Of a DNA stretch of 64,000 nucleotides, positions 53,687 to 61,012 are shown one piece after another. Every line of letters begins with the position of its first letter. Position 1 is the first letter of the stretch. The notes beneath the pieces are model-generated. The model was not told the DNA's origin. It made no database searches and saw nothing but the letters and a program-made list of their open reading frames with translations. The translations under genes and the position numbers were made by a program. Source of the DNA: Bacteroides sp. CAG:1060_57_27 (GTDB lineage Bacteria > Bacteroidota > Bacteroidia > Bacteroidales > UBA932); the NCBI GenBank assembly GCA_001915575.1, contig MNQT01000022.1, forward strand, positions 1 through 64,000, read 5' to 3'.

Positions 53687-53846
53687 TGCCTTCCGGCAAA
53701 ACATCCGCCACGGGGGCATGCCTTCCAGGTACCTGTGGACCGCCCAGGTAAGGCGGATGTCCCCAATTTGACCACACCGGCACCGGTCACCAATCTCACA
53801 CACAGCTACAGACGGTACTTGCGTGGAGGATGTTTTGCCGGAAGCA
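53687..53846. repeat. 160-bp element with imperfect terminal inverted repeats
   Basis: Arms at 53687-53712 and 53822-53846 are inverted copies of about 25 bases with only a few differences. A nested pair ACATCCGCC (53701-53709) / GGCGGATGT (53752-53760) and the palindrome CAGGTACCTG (53726-53735) lie inside. No protein is encoded. It resembles a small MITE-like element or a long folded RNA. The bases from 53847 to 54147 contain three TTTTGCCG copies and no gene that I can support. Confidence 0.6.
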
Positions 53847-54147
53847 TTTTGCCGGCCGGTGCCGGGAAAGGCCTTTTGCCGATCGGTTGAAGGCTGCTCC
53901 TTAAAGAACAGTGGCGTGGGGAGGCTAAAAGAAGGCGACGCATGGGAGCGCCGCCTTAAGTGTTCTCACAACGGAATAAACTGTTTCCTGTACATCAAAG
54001 GTAAGAATTTGAAAGCAATTCACAATGCCGGACGGATACCATGCGTCGTCAAACATCGAGGCTTTCTTCATGGTGATGCCCCTGTTAGAGAGGAAGCGGT
54101 CGCTTGTCAGGAAGAATTTCAGTTTCATAATGTAAAATACGACGAAG

Positions 54148-54861
54148 ATGACAGGGCAGATGACTATCGGGACGATGAGCCCGGGGGAGGTACTGGTCAA
54201 GGAGCCGTTCAGGAGGACGCTTCCGGCTGAGACCCTCACCAACTACGGGCAGAACTTCGCGACGGGAGGATATCTCGCGGCCAACCTGCTGCTCGGCAAT
54301 TCCGGCAGGGTCCTCGACGCGTAGCCGGTGTACATCGGTACGGGAGGAGGGAACGGTCTCTATGAGGAGATGCTCGCCGAATACGAGAGATACAGCGCAG
54401 ACCCAAACTATAGAGATGTTGCGTCCGACAGGAGCACGCTTGGGCTGAAGGCGATGCATGTGCAGCATAAATTGAACTCAAAGAAAGGCTGGTACGAAAC
54501 CGCCGCGCAGAACGCAGGCTACAAGGCGGGGCATTCGGTGGTGCTGGAGGCGGAAGACCATACAGTGTTCCTTAAGAAAAACACTGAAGGTCTGTGGGAC
54601 GGGAGGAAATTCGAGATCGCGGGTGCGGAAAACGGGACGTCGAACAACATCAGGAACGCATTGAAACACTGAGCCACGAAGCCCGGTTGCGAAGTCGCGG
54701 TAATTTTAGTTCTGGAAGACATGAAGAATGCCGATTTGCGCACGGGTCTTGCCAGATATAACGGGCTGAAAGGTTCGTCCCAGTGGAAGGAGTTCAAGGA
54801 AATCTATGTCGTTGACATAAACGGAGATATAAAACATCTGCCGCCAGCCGGGAACGACTGA
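54148..54861 (+). pseudogene. CdiA_C-like tRNase toxin gene with two in-frame stops
   Basis: One plus-strand frame reads through the region with only two interruptions, TAG 54322 and TGA 54670. Between and after them the protein is coherent: TGGGNGLYEEMLAEYERYS, then LKAMHVQHKLNSKKGWYETA, AGHSVVLEAEDHTVFLKK, DGRKFEIAGAENGTSNNIRNAL, and after the TGA CEVAVILVLEDM and FKEIYVVDINGDIKHLP. The core (hydrophobic strand with acidic E, W/DG.KFEI, and the helix NNIRNALKH) matches the CdiA C-terminal tRNase type found at the ends of polymorphic toxins and phage head proteins. The N-terminus is uncertain (ATG 54148 is the first possible start) and looks truncated. Most likely a dead toxin cartridge. Confidence 0.65.
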
Positions 54862-54910
54862 CGGCAGGGGAGCGGGGGACGTGTCCCTTGCGGGATTGAA
54901 CGCTCCCCCC
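54826..54910 (-). ncRNA. Candidate small RNA antisense to the toxin remnant end
   Basis: A consensus promoter stands on the minus strand: TTTG 54944-54947, 19-bp spacer, TATATTTG 54917-54924. The predicted transcript begins with an 8-bp GC stem (54901-54908 with 54867-54874) enclosing a GGGAC/GTCCC hairpin, followed by a 10-bp stem (54858-54867 with 54838-54847) and then ATGTTTTATATC. The second stem is fully paired only as minus-strand RNA, through a U-G pair; on the plus strand the same position is a C-A mismatch. Confidence 0.45.
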
Positions 54911-55044
54911 GCACTGCAAATATAGAAAACCTATCAAGAATTTCAAATATTTCCTGAACAATCCTTTATCCCCGTCCGAGACCGCGGGGTGTCCGTGCAT
55001 AAGCAGGCAAATCCTCCGGGGGAGGGACTGTTGAGAGAGATAGA

Positions 55045-55176
55045 ATAAACCGGGGCGGCTTTGCACACCGCCCCGGAGGTGGTACACGGCCACTGAGGCC
55101 CTGTCCCTGTTTTCCCGCATCGCGTAGGCCCCCGTGGAACTGCAATCCACGCCCTTGCTCGATGCGCAGTCTTCGA
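55045..55176 (-). ncRNA. Structured small RNA with own promoter and terminator
   Basis: A minus-strand -7 box TACCTTTG (55182-55189) with ATTG at the right distance upstream predicts a transcript start near 55175. About 100 bases further a perfect 9-bp stem CCGGGGCGG / CCGCCCCGG (55050-55058, 55068-55076) with TTTATTCTATCT after it makes a strong terminator. In between, CGCATCG pairs with CGATGCG, enclosing the stem CGTGGA/TCCACG, and GGCC flanks TCAGT. There is no convincing protein in it. The layout fits a housekeeping or regulatory RNA of about 130 bases; 6S-type or Bacteroidales-1-type identity is possible but I cannot confirm it. Confidence 0.5.
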
Positions 55177-55190
55177 CATCACAAAGGTAG

Positions 55191-55340
55191 CGAATCTTTT
55201 CAGGACTTCAATGGATTGACGGAAGAATCCCTCTTCAGTTTATCCCCGCCAACAAGTCCCCGGAGTTCTGCGTGCAGGAAATCCAGAAGGAGATGATTGC
55301 GAGGGTGTTCGTGGTGCCGGGATGTATGAAGAAATTGTAA
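55191..55340 (+). other. Possible gene remnant of unknown origin
   Basis: The plus frame ending TAA 55340 reads FSGLQWIDGRIPLQFIPANK, then SPEFCVQEIQKEMIARVFVV and PGCMKKL. The composition looks protein-like but no start codon precedes it and I recognise no family. It may be the tail of a lost gene of the island. Confidence 0.25.
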
Positions 55341-55342
55341 CT

Positions 55343-55378
55343 AAAAGTTTCATATTTTGTAAACTTTTATTATGTTTG
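55343..55378 (+). promoter_or_regulatory. Promoter and operator of the toxin-antitoxin unit
   Basis: -7 box TATGTTTG lies at 55371-55378, 22 bp before the toxin start. A perfect inverted repeat AAAAGTTT (55343-55350) / AAACTTTT (55361-55368), ten bases apart, covers the -33 to -7 interval and is placed as an antitoxin operator would be. Confidence 0.65.
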
Positions 55379-55400
55379 TCTTGGAATTAAGGACAGATAA

Positions 55401-55735
55401 ATGCCTCGCTTTCAAGTAATATTGCTGGACGACGCGAAGGACTTCCTCAGCGGGCTCTCGGCGCAGGCATACAAGAAGATACTTTATAAGATCCACAGGG
55501 TCGCCGGAGGCGAAATGGACGCCGAGCTTTTCAAGAAGCTGGGGAATTCGGATATATGGGAGTTCTGCACACTGTACGCGAAAAAGCCTACCGTCTTTTC
55601 GCTTTCTGGGATACAAAGAGCGACACCATAGTGGTAGCGACGCACGGAATTGTCAAGAAAACGCAGAAAACCCCGTCCAAGGAGATAGCCAAGGCGGAAA
55701 GAATAAGAGATAAGTATAGAGAAAAGACAGGATCT
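55401..55735 (+). pseudogene. HigB/RelE-like toxin with a frameshift
   Basis: A Gp49/HigB-type mRNA interferase gene. ATG 55401 has AAGGA seven bases upstream. The first 61 codons (VILLDDAKDFLSGLSAQAYKKI, LFKKLGNSDIWEFCTLYAKK) are normal, then the frame shifts at an A5 run (55581-55585). The rest, AYRLFAFWDTKSDTIVVATHG and IVKKTQKTPSKEIAKAERIRDKY, continues in the -1 frame. As read, frame one stops at 55631. The second frame has no stop before the antitoxin and runs into it. One missing base explains the break; -1 slippage on GAAAAAG is the alternative. Confidence 0.72.
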
Positions 55736-55753
55736 ATGAAACAGATTGGCGAT

Positions 55754-56074
55754 ATGAAATTTTATACGCTTGACGAGGTCTCGGACGAGCTCGTCGGCAA
55801 GCCCGGCACCCCGGAACGCGACGCGTTCGACAACAGTGTCGCGGAAGCGGTGGACGCCTACCGCATAGGTGAGGCCATAAAGGCGGAGCGCGAGAGGCAG
55901 CACCTCACGCAAGAGGAACTCGGCAAGCGCATAGGAGTGCAGAAAGCGCGCATCTCGCGCATGGAAAAGGGGCACAGCATCAGCCTCTCCTCCGCCTGTC
56001 GCGCGTTCAGGGCGCTCGGCGTGGAATCGGGCACGCTCGACCTCGGGAAATCAGGGAAAGTCTCCCTCTGGTAA
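55754..56074 (+). CDS. HigA-like XRE-family antitoxin
   Basis: A 106-residue antitoxin with an N-terminal toxin-binding segment (MKFYTLDEVSDELVGKPGTPERDAF, the family opening) and an XRE helix-turn-helix (RQHLTQEELGKRIGVQKARISRMEKG). ATG 55754 fits the family; ATG 55736 is in frame and also possible. Because no stop separates the -1 frame of the toxin from it, a toxin-antitoxin fusion would result from frameshifting. It should repress the unit through the operator at 55343-55368. Confidence 0.85.
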   Translation: MKFYTLDEVSDELVGKPGTPERDAFDNSVAEAVDAYRIGEAIKAERERQHLTQEELGKRIGVQKARISRMEKGHSISLSSACRAFRALGVESGTLDLGKSGKVSLW

Positions 56075-56086
56075 AAAGGCGCGGCC

Positions 56087-56350
56087 ATGTCAGACGGAGC
56101 AGCGGAGTTCATCGGGGTACTCGTACTCCTCGCCCTGTTTATCGGGTGGTGTTACATGAGTTATCGGGTCGCCGTCTGGGTGTTCAGGAGGGACGTCCGG
56201 AAGGAGCTCGAGAGGAACAAGATGACCGAACAGCAGGAGAAGGAGGCTATCGCCAACCGTCTCCGCGAAGAACAGCGCCGGAAAGACCTCGAGGAGCAGG
56301 TCAGGCGCGAGATGATAGAGAGGGGCGAACTGCCGCCCGACGACAAATAG
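56087..56350 (+). CDS. Small membrane protein with coiled-coil tail
   Basis: An 87-residue protein 12 bp after the antitoxin. One membrane helix (about 8-30) is followed by a long charged helix (VFRRDVRKELERNKMTEQQEKEAIANRLREEQRR) with coiled-coil character. No family is recognised. Its place in the toxin-antitoxin unit may be accidental. Confidence 0.55.
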   Translation: MSDGAAEFIGVLVLLALFIGWCYMSYRVAVWVFRRDVRKELERNKMTEQQEKEAIANRLREEQRRKDLEEQVRREMIERGELPPDDK

Positions 56351-56403
56351 CAGCGGGTCTTTTGTGCCTGCCTCGACACACGCCAGATGAGGCAAAGGCC
56401 GAC

Positions 56404-56550
56404 ATGGCGGTGCAGATGAGGTTCTACAAAGACACGCTGAAGCAACTCTGGGCTTACCTCAACGGAACGAAGCCGAGGAAACTCCAGCGTGAAAGGATAG
56501 CGAGGGGGCTGCATTCCTTCTCGGAAGAATTGCGCTCCATATTTCCGTAA
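56404..56550 (+). CDS. Small basic protein, unknown
   Basis: A possible 48-residue protein starting MAVQMRFYKDTLKQLWAYL and rich in Arg/Lys. A purine-rich stretch (GGCAAAGG) stands before the ATG. It ends 15 bp from the convergent integrase remnant. Support is limited to composition and spacing. Confidence 0.35.
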   Translation: MAVQMRFYKDTLKQLWAYLNGTKPRKLQRERIARGLHSFSEELRSIFP

Positions 56551-56565
56551 TGTTTGGTGACTTCT

Positions 56566-56760
56566 TTATTTGTCCGGCCACCTCAACGAGTCTATCACCC
56601 TCCTGTTCGCCGCATCGAGCAGCGACCAGTCCCTCTCGATGTAGATATCGGCCATTCTCAGTTCCCCGACATGGCAGAGGCATTCGTCTATCGTCGCCTT
56701 CTCCACTCCCGCGCGCCGGGCGAGGCTTGCCCATGTCTTGCGTGGCGCGTCATCCGTCTT
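56566..56760 (-). pseudogene. C-terminal fragment of a tyrosine recombinase
   Basis: The minus frame ending TAA 56566 reads RKTWASLARRAGVEKATID, then ECLCHVGELRMADIYIERDW and SLLDAANRRVIDSLRWPDK. This is the C-terminal catalytic end of Bacteroidetes phage/element integrases: the box II Arg in PRKTWAS, the LCH histidine and the nucleophilic tyrosine in DIYIERDW. There is no start codon and an in-frame stop at 56761, where the frame meets the 3' end of the LytTR gene. About 85% of a normal integrase is missing. Confidence 0.75.
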
Positions 56761-57451
56761 TCAGGGTCCTGGCGGCCGCGCGGTATTTCCTTGAGACCGG
56801 CAGCTCGACTCCGGCGACGGTGACGCTGTCCGGGCCGGCATGTTCTACGGCGGACCGGCGCACGAGGTATGACCGGTGGATTCTGACGAAGCCGTTTCCG
56901 AGTATGGCTTCCCATTGGGATATGCATGTCCTGTTCCTGAACCTGCGGCAACCGGTTGCATAGAGGCATACTTCCGTGTCGTTGGACTCGACATACAGGA
57001 TTTCGGATGGCAGGAGCGAGACTTTCTTCCTTTCGGAATAGAATGTCACGGCCGTCTCCCGTTCCGGGCATCTTGTCGAAAGATACCTGTCGAGGAAGCG
57101 GTCCCCGATTACGAGCAGGGCCACGAAGGCTGCCACGAACACGGGGTTGACTATCACGTCGGGCATCATGAACGACTGCCTGAGTCCGCTGATGAACATG
57201 TTTACGAGCACGAGCAGCAGGAACTCCATGACAAGGATCGCGGATGAGACGAGCAGCAGGTGCCAGATGCCGGCCGTCCTGGACCTGAACGATATTCCAG
57301 GAAACAGGAATTTGGCCGCCAGCGCTCCGGGGAGGAACATGGTCCCTACCAGCAGAGCCTCCGGGAACGAGTAGCCCAGGCTGGATACGGTCAATGCAAG
57401 CATAAGCACCGACAGCATCCAGTACAAGGCCATATATAGCACCTTTTTCAT
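56750..57451 (-). CDS. Membrane-bound LytTR-family regulator
   Basis: A 233-residue protein with four membrane segments (about 5-23, 28-45, 62-88, 98-118) and a C-terminal LytTR DNA-binding domain (about 135-230: VSLLPSEILYVESNDTEVCLYATG, ILGNGFVRIHRSYLVRR, VAGVELPVSRKYR). It is a one-component membrane regulator without a receiver domain. The last codons overlap the integrase remnant. A -7 box TATTTTTG (57466-57473) lies upstream. Confidence 0.88.
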   Translation of the reverse strand: MKKVLYMALYWMLSVLMLALTVSSLGYSFPEALLVGTMFLPGALAAKFLFPGISFRSRTAGIWHLLLVSSAILVMEFLLLVLVNMFISGLRQSFMMPDVIVNPVFVAAFVALLVIGDRFLDRYLSTRCPERETAVTFYSERKKVSLLPSEILYVESNDTEVCLYATGCRRFRNRTCISQWEAILGNGFVRIHRSYLVRRSAVEHAGPDSVTVAGVELPVSRKYRAAARTLKDG

Positions 57452-57465
57452 AAATGTCTCCGGTA

Positions 57466-57578
57466 CAAAAATACCAAATAGGCGCGACTCGTCATACAGG
57501 ACAGGCTCCGGATGTGGGATTCGACCGTCGGGGCGGGGGATTCGGCATTGACGGAGACGGGGCGCTTCGCTACATTTG
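57466..57578. promoter_or_regulatory. Divergent promoters, LytTR and ExbB-like genes
   Basis: Minus: TATTTTTG at 57466-57473 for the LytTR gene. Plus: TTG 57548-57550, 20-bp spacer, TACATTTG 57571-57578 for the downstream gene. Confidence 0.6.
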
Positions 57579-57606
57579 TCCCGTCAAACCAACATATGAT
57601 ATAATT

Positions 57607-57945
57607 ATGTCAACAACTATCCTCTTGTCAGCTCCTGTCGCATGGTTCGTCCAGGGCGGACCGTTGGGAATGTCTATCCTTACTGTCATACTCGTACTGA
57701 TGCTTCTCGCCGCATGGAAGGCTCCGGCCTGGGTCAAGGAAATCGGGATCGCCGCCCTCGTGTTCGGAATCTTCTATCAGGTCGCCGGCATCCTGCAGAT
57801 GCTCGGTTTCCTTCAGGAGAGCCCGGAGACAGGCCCGGGCATAATATACGGCGGACTCAAGGTCAGTTTCATCCCGACACTCTACGGGATGGCGATCTAC
57901 TTCGTTTCGCTTATCCTCAGGATAGTGCAGAAACCAAGGATCTGA
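57607..57945 (+). CDS. Small ExbB/MotA-like membrane protein
   Basis: A 112-residue protein starting MSTTILLSAPVAWF; the frame is open upstream but without protein character. Three membrane segments are seen and the closing GLKVSFIPTLYGMAIYFVSLILRI resembles the end of MotA/TolQ/ExbB proton-channel proteins, as in other short Bacteroidetes homologues. The usual partner (ExbD/TolR) is not adjacent, so a transport function is doubtful. Confidence 0.65.
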   Translation: MSTTILLSAPVAWFVQGGPLGMSILTVILVLMLLAAWKAPAWVKEIGIAALVFGIFYQVAGILQMLGFLQESPETGPGIIYGGLKVSFIPTLYGMAIYFVSLILRIVQKPRI

Positions 57946-58027
57946 CAGGCCGCCTTTCCCTTGAGGCATAGAAGAGCCGCGGCGCGTGCATGGGGCAGCG
58001 TCGCGGCAAGATATCGTGAGCCTGCGC

Positions 58028-58642
58028 TTAGAACGACACTCCGAGCTTGAAGCCCAGGTTGTTGATCCCGTTCAGGCCGAAAGAGTCGTACCGGTTTGTC
58101 GCATAGCTGTAATATACGGCGAACTGGAATCCGAAATTGCTCTTGTAGAACGGGTGCCAGGTGAAGCCTATCTCCGGAGATGCATAGAATCCCCACTGCG
58201 TATCGCGCAGCCCGCCTGTCGGGAAATAGACATAGGCCCGTCCGTAATCGGCTCCGATCTTGGCCTCGGCATACGGCTGGAATTCCTTCCAGCCGAGACG
58301 GAACCTTATGGTGGCTCCGAATGGAATCTGGAACAGGGAGTTGCATGCGTCTGTCGTGAGGGCGGCCCCGTCAGTGCCGGTATAGGTCCGGCGCGGGATG
58401 TAGTCCATGTTGGTGTTGTAGCTTGCAAACGCGCCTACGGCCAGCCTCGGCAGTACATAGTATCCGCCTTCGGCATAAGCGCCCCAGCCGCTTGCATCCT
58501 TTATGAAGTCGTTGCCGGCCAATCCGTTGAACTGCCAGCCTGCGTCGACATAGAATCTCCTGCCGGGCTGTGCGTCTGCCGTGGATACGAAGGCGAGTGC
58601 AAGGACTGCGGCCGCCAATATGCTCTTAATCATTCTTTTCAT
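58028..58642 (-). CDS. Small outer-membrane beta-barrel protein
   Basis: A 204-residue protein with signal peptide ending ADAQ, amphipathic strands (FYVDAGWQFNGLAGNDF, ARLAVGAFASYNTNMDY) and a C-terminal GFKLGVSF typical of OmpA-like/OmpW-like eight-stranded barrels. AGGAGGG eight bases before ATG 58642 supports the start. It is the last gene of a three-gene unit with DUF4136 and DUF4251 lipoproteins. Confidence 0.82.
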   Translation of the reverse strand: MKRMIKSILAAAVLALAFVSTADAQPGRRFYVDAGWQFNGLAGNDFIKDASGWGAYAEGGYYVLPRLAVGAFASYNTNMDYIPRRTYTGTDGAALTTDACNSLFQIPFGATIRFRLGWKEFQPYAEAKIGADYGRAYVYFPTGGLRDTQWGFYASPEIGFTWHPFYKSNFGFQFAVYYSYATNRYDSFGLNGINNLGFKLGVSF

Positions 58643-58657
58643 AATCAGGCCCTCCTT

Positions 58658-59329
58658 TTATTTACCGAGATACTCCGACTGCGCGAAAGACTGGCTGACA
58701 GCCCTCGAGAAACGGGCTGCATCCGCCCTGGAACCTCCGATGCTGCCGTCTATGTAGCTGTTCCAGATGACAGGAAGCGGCTTGTCGTCGCCGGTCTCGC
58801 CCGTAAGGTCGACCATTTCCGTCAGCAGGGAATGGGTCGAATACCCGTAGGTCACGGGGAACGAGTAATACCACGAACCCCAGCCGCCCCAATAGCCCGG
58901 GTACCAGTAGCCCGGATAGTCGAGCCACCAGGGGTATGACGGATAGTAGGCGGTATAGTACGAGGTCGATACTATGTAGGAAATCTGTATTCCGAGGTCT
59001 GCCCGGGCTTCGGGCGCCACGTCCTGGTCGAGGTCGCTGTCGACCTTGCCGGTGTCTACATACCTGTACCCCTTTGCCTCCATTTCTTCTATGTACTGGT
59101 TCCTGACACTCTTTGCCCAGTCGTTCAGGAACATGCTTCCGCGGTCGCCGTCGATCGCAAGCAGGCTGTCAGCCACTGTGAAGGTTTCGAACCTGGCGAA
59201 ATCACCAGCCTCCTCGCTGTGGGCGGTATACACCAGGAATTCTCCGTCGAAATCCGATGCCGACGGCACTTTCTCGCAGGCGGCCGCCAGCACGAGCGCT
59301 GATGCAAACAAGATATACCTTTTTTTCAT
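58658..59329 (-). CDS. DUF4136 lipoprotein
   Basis: A 223-residue lipoprotein (LVLAAAC lipobox). The DUF4136 core is present: a DFDGEFLVYTAHSEEAGDF opening, EMEAKGYRYVDT, and an extended Tyr/Trp/Pro-rich middle (SYPWWLDYPGYWYPGYWGG) that is a common mark of the family. The C-terminus ARFSRAVSQSFAQSEYL is a predicted helix. Start MKKRYIL is taken over the ATG three codons earlier. Function unknown; outer-membrane association likely. Confidence 0.88.
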   Translation of the reverse strand: MKKRYILFASALVLAAACEKVPSASDFDGEFLVYTAHSEEAGDFARFETFTVADSLLAIDGDRGSMFLNDWAKSVRNQYIEEMEAKGYRYVDTGKVDSDLDQDVAPEARADLGIQISYIVSTSYYTAYYPSYPWWLDYPGYWYPGYWGGWGSWYYSFPVTYGYSTHSLLTEMVDLTGETGDDKPLPVIWNSYIDGSIGGSRADAARFSRAVSQSFAQSEYLGK

Positions 59330-59365
59330 AATCGTCATTTTTAATAAGACCGTTAGATAAATAAC

Positions 59366-59962
59366 TTACAGCGACATGCCCTCGTACACCCTGGACTGCC
59401 CGTAGGGCACTATCCGTCCTTCGAGCCTTATGGTCTGGGAGTTGAAATTGGGCGATATGATCACATGGGCTTCGTCCGATCCCGGATAGAGGGATATGTC
59501 GGCCTGGGCGCTTATGCCTGCGCCGTTGATGTCCAGATGTACATGGACGACTCCTTTCCTGCCTGTGGTCACGGTGAATCCGGAGACGAGACCGTCGAGG
59601 GTGATGCCGCCGACACCGTTAGGACCGGAGACCATACGGCTCGGCGATATCTGTACGACACCCCTGTCCCCGTCGACAGAGATGAAGTTGGTGGCAGAAT
59701 TGACATATATGCGGGTTCCTCCGCGGAAGGTCAGGGACTCTGCCTCGAGCACGAAGGATTTCGCGTTTATGGCGGCACCGGCCTGATGCCATGTCAGCGT
59801 GTCTATCATGGCCTGGGCCGCACGGTCAGGTGCGCTTCTCTGCCGGAACTCGCTCATATCGTTTTTCCATTGGTCAATTCTCTGTTGCCTTGTCGTCCTG
59901 TCCTGCGCCATGCCGGCCAGAGACAGGGACATCAAAAATAGCATTGAAATGATCCTTCTCAT
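59366..59962 (-). CDS. DUF4251 exported protein
   Basis: A 198-residue exported protein with a signal peptide (MRRIISMLFLMSLSLAGMAQ) and a DUF4251 domain (about 60-198): an opening FVLEAESLTFRGGTRIYV, a central VDGDRGVVQISPSRM and the closing IRLEGRIVPYGQSRVYEG. AGGAGG lies upstream of ATG 59962. It is the first gene of the unit with the DUF4136 and barrel genes. Confidence 0.87.
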   Translation of the reverse strand: MRRIISMLFLMSLSLAGMAQDRTTRQQRIDQWKNDMSEFRQRSAPDRAAQAMIDTLTWHQAGAAINAKSFVLEAESLTFRGGTRIYVNSATNFISVDGDRGVVQISPSRMVSGPNGVGGITLDGLVSGFTVTTGRKGVVHVHLDINGAGISAQADISLYPGSDEAHVIISPNFNSQTIRLEGRIVPYGQSRVYEGMSL

Positions 59963-60130
59963 AAAACCTCCTTGTATGTTGTTTCCGAACATCACGATGT
60001 TGCAACAGATATGCCAATCGGCCGCTTCGGAGTGCCTCCAGCCGCGATCCGGAGAAAATTTTCATGTTGATTTTGTTTTTCCGGAATTATTTCCTATATT
60101 ACGAGAGGGAATTCAAACTCGATCTAACTT

Positions 60131-61012
60131 ATGAAAACGTTCGTTATAACACTGACCACAGTCGTATTGACTTGCCTGCTTTCCCCTTCTGTGGTTTTTG
60201 CCACAGACTCTCCCGATCGCGACCGGTCGGCGCAATCCGGCACTACGGTCGTTTTCTGGACCAACGAATCCTCTCAGGGCCCTATCAGGGTATATGTAAA
60301 CAGATGCTATGTCGGCACCATAACTACGAGTTACTCCTCTGCTCCGCGCTGCGGCGCTCCCGGTTGCGTCACGGTAGTCCTGCCCAAGGGCGGCAATACC
60401 TGGTACGGCGTAGCCACTGACGGGACAAGATGGTTCAGCGGGAACAGCCGCCTGCACCGCGGATGCAATTCGGTCCGTCTCCACCATGCAGGAGTGTCTG
60501 ACGGAAGCGTCCCCATTCCGCCTTCCGAGCGCAGCCATTCCGGGAATGCCAAGCTTGAATGCAAGGATCTGATGGGCCCCGACAGGGGCTTCTGCCGCAA
60601 GGGCGTGCCGTATCTCGGACTTGACCTGGGCGCTTCCGTATTCTACGGAGAGTTTGCCAGGCTGATCTTCGCCACCGGAAACGTCAGCGGATTCTATCTG
60701 TACGGAGGCGTGGGCCGGGATATCCTGTTCGACAGGATGAATTCCGACAGGCTGCTCTGGCACGTCGGTGCGGGCATGCGCTACTCGTTCGACCGCGACC
60801 ATGTCAGCATGGGAGTGGTCTACGGCGAGAATCCGCTCTGCTACAACCAGGGTGTCCTGCTTGAGTTCGTCTGGCACCGCTACTTCGGAAATTCCCGGAG
60901 GATAGGGATGTTCGCCGGCGGAGGAGTCGGCCTCGGAGATTTCGGAGCCAACGAACCGGCATTCGTCTGGGATGCGCAGATAGGCATATCCATCAAGCTC
61001 TGGCAGCGCTGA
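60131..61012 (+). CDS. Exported protein with C-terminal beta-barrel
   Basis: A 293-residue protein with signal peptide (ending VFA). Residues 40-130 form a small beta domain with conserved cysteines (TVVFWTNESSQGPIRVYVN, CYVGTITTSYSSAPRCGAP, GCVTVVLPKGGNTWYG). The C-terminal half (about 165-293) is strand-rich with a closing WDAQIGISIKLW and is probably a small barrel. The family is not known to me beyond similar Bacteroidetes proteins. Its last 20 bases overlap the convergent DUF3737 gene. Confidence 0.72.
   Translation: MKTFVITLTTVVLTCLLSPSVVFATDSPDRDRSAQSGTTVVFWTNESSQGPIRVYVNRCYVGTITTSYSSAPRCGAPGCVTVVLPKGGNTWYGVATDGTRWFSGNSRLHRGCNSVRLHHAGVSDGSVPIPPSERSHSGNAKLECKDLMGPDRGFCRKGVPYLGLDLGASVFYGEFARLIFATGNVSGFYLYGGVGRDILFDRMNSDRLLWHVGAGMRYSFDRDHVSMGVVYGENPLCYNQGVLLEFVWHRYFGNSRRIGMFAGGGVGLGDFGANEPAFVWDAQIGISIKLWQR

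Noticed and set aside
53608..53700. Triple TGGG boxes for MraZ binding before mraZ
   Set aside because: No such set of repeats is present near the -7 box.
53925..54242. Minus-strand frame of 105 codons with a hydrophobic stretch, overlapping the toxin remnant
   Set aside because: It has only a GTG start, no ribosome site, no recognisable family, and lies antisense to a frame with much clearer protein character.
54322..54672. Stop-codon recoding (TAG or TGA as sense) in this organism
   Set aside because: Both TAG and TGA end many intact genes in the window, for example TGA in gltX and TAG in murG, so genome-wide recoding is excluded; local nonsense mutations are simpler.
54794..55182. Minus-strand frames of 118 and 79 codons
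   Set aside because: They run through the promoters, hairpins and terminator of the two candidate RNAs; composition is not protein-like.
56146..56403. Upstream extension of the small frame ending at 56550
   Set aside because: It overlaps the small membrane protein gene in another frame; only the part from ATG 56404 is kept, at low confidence.
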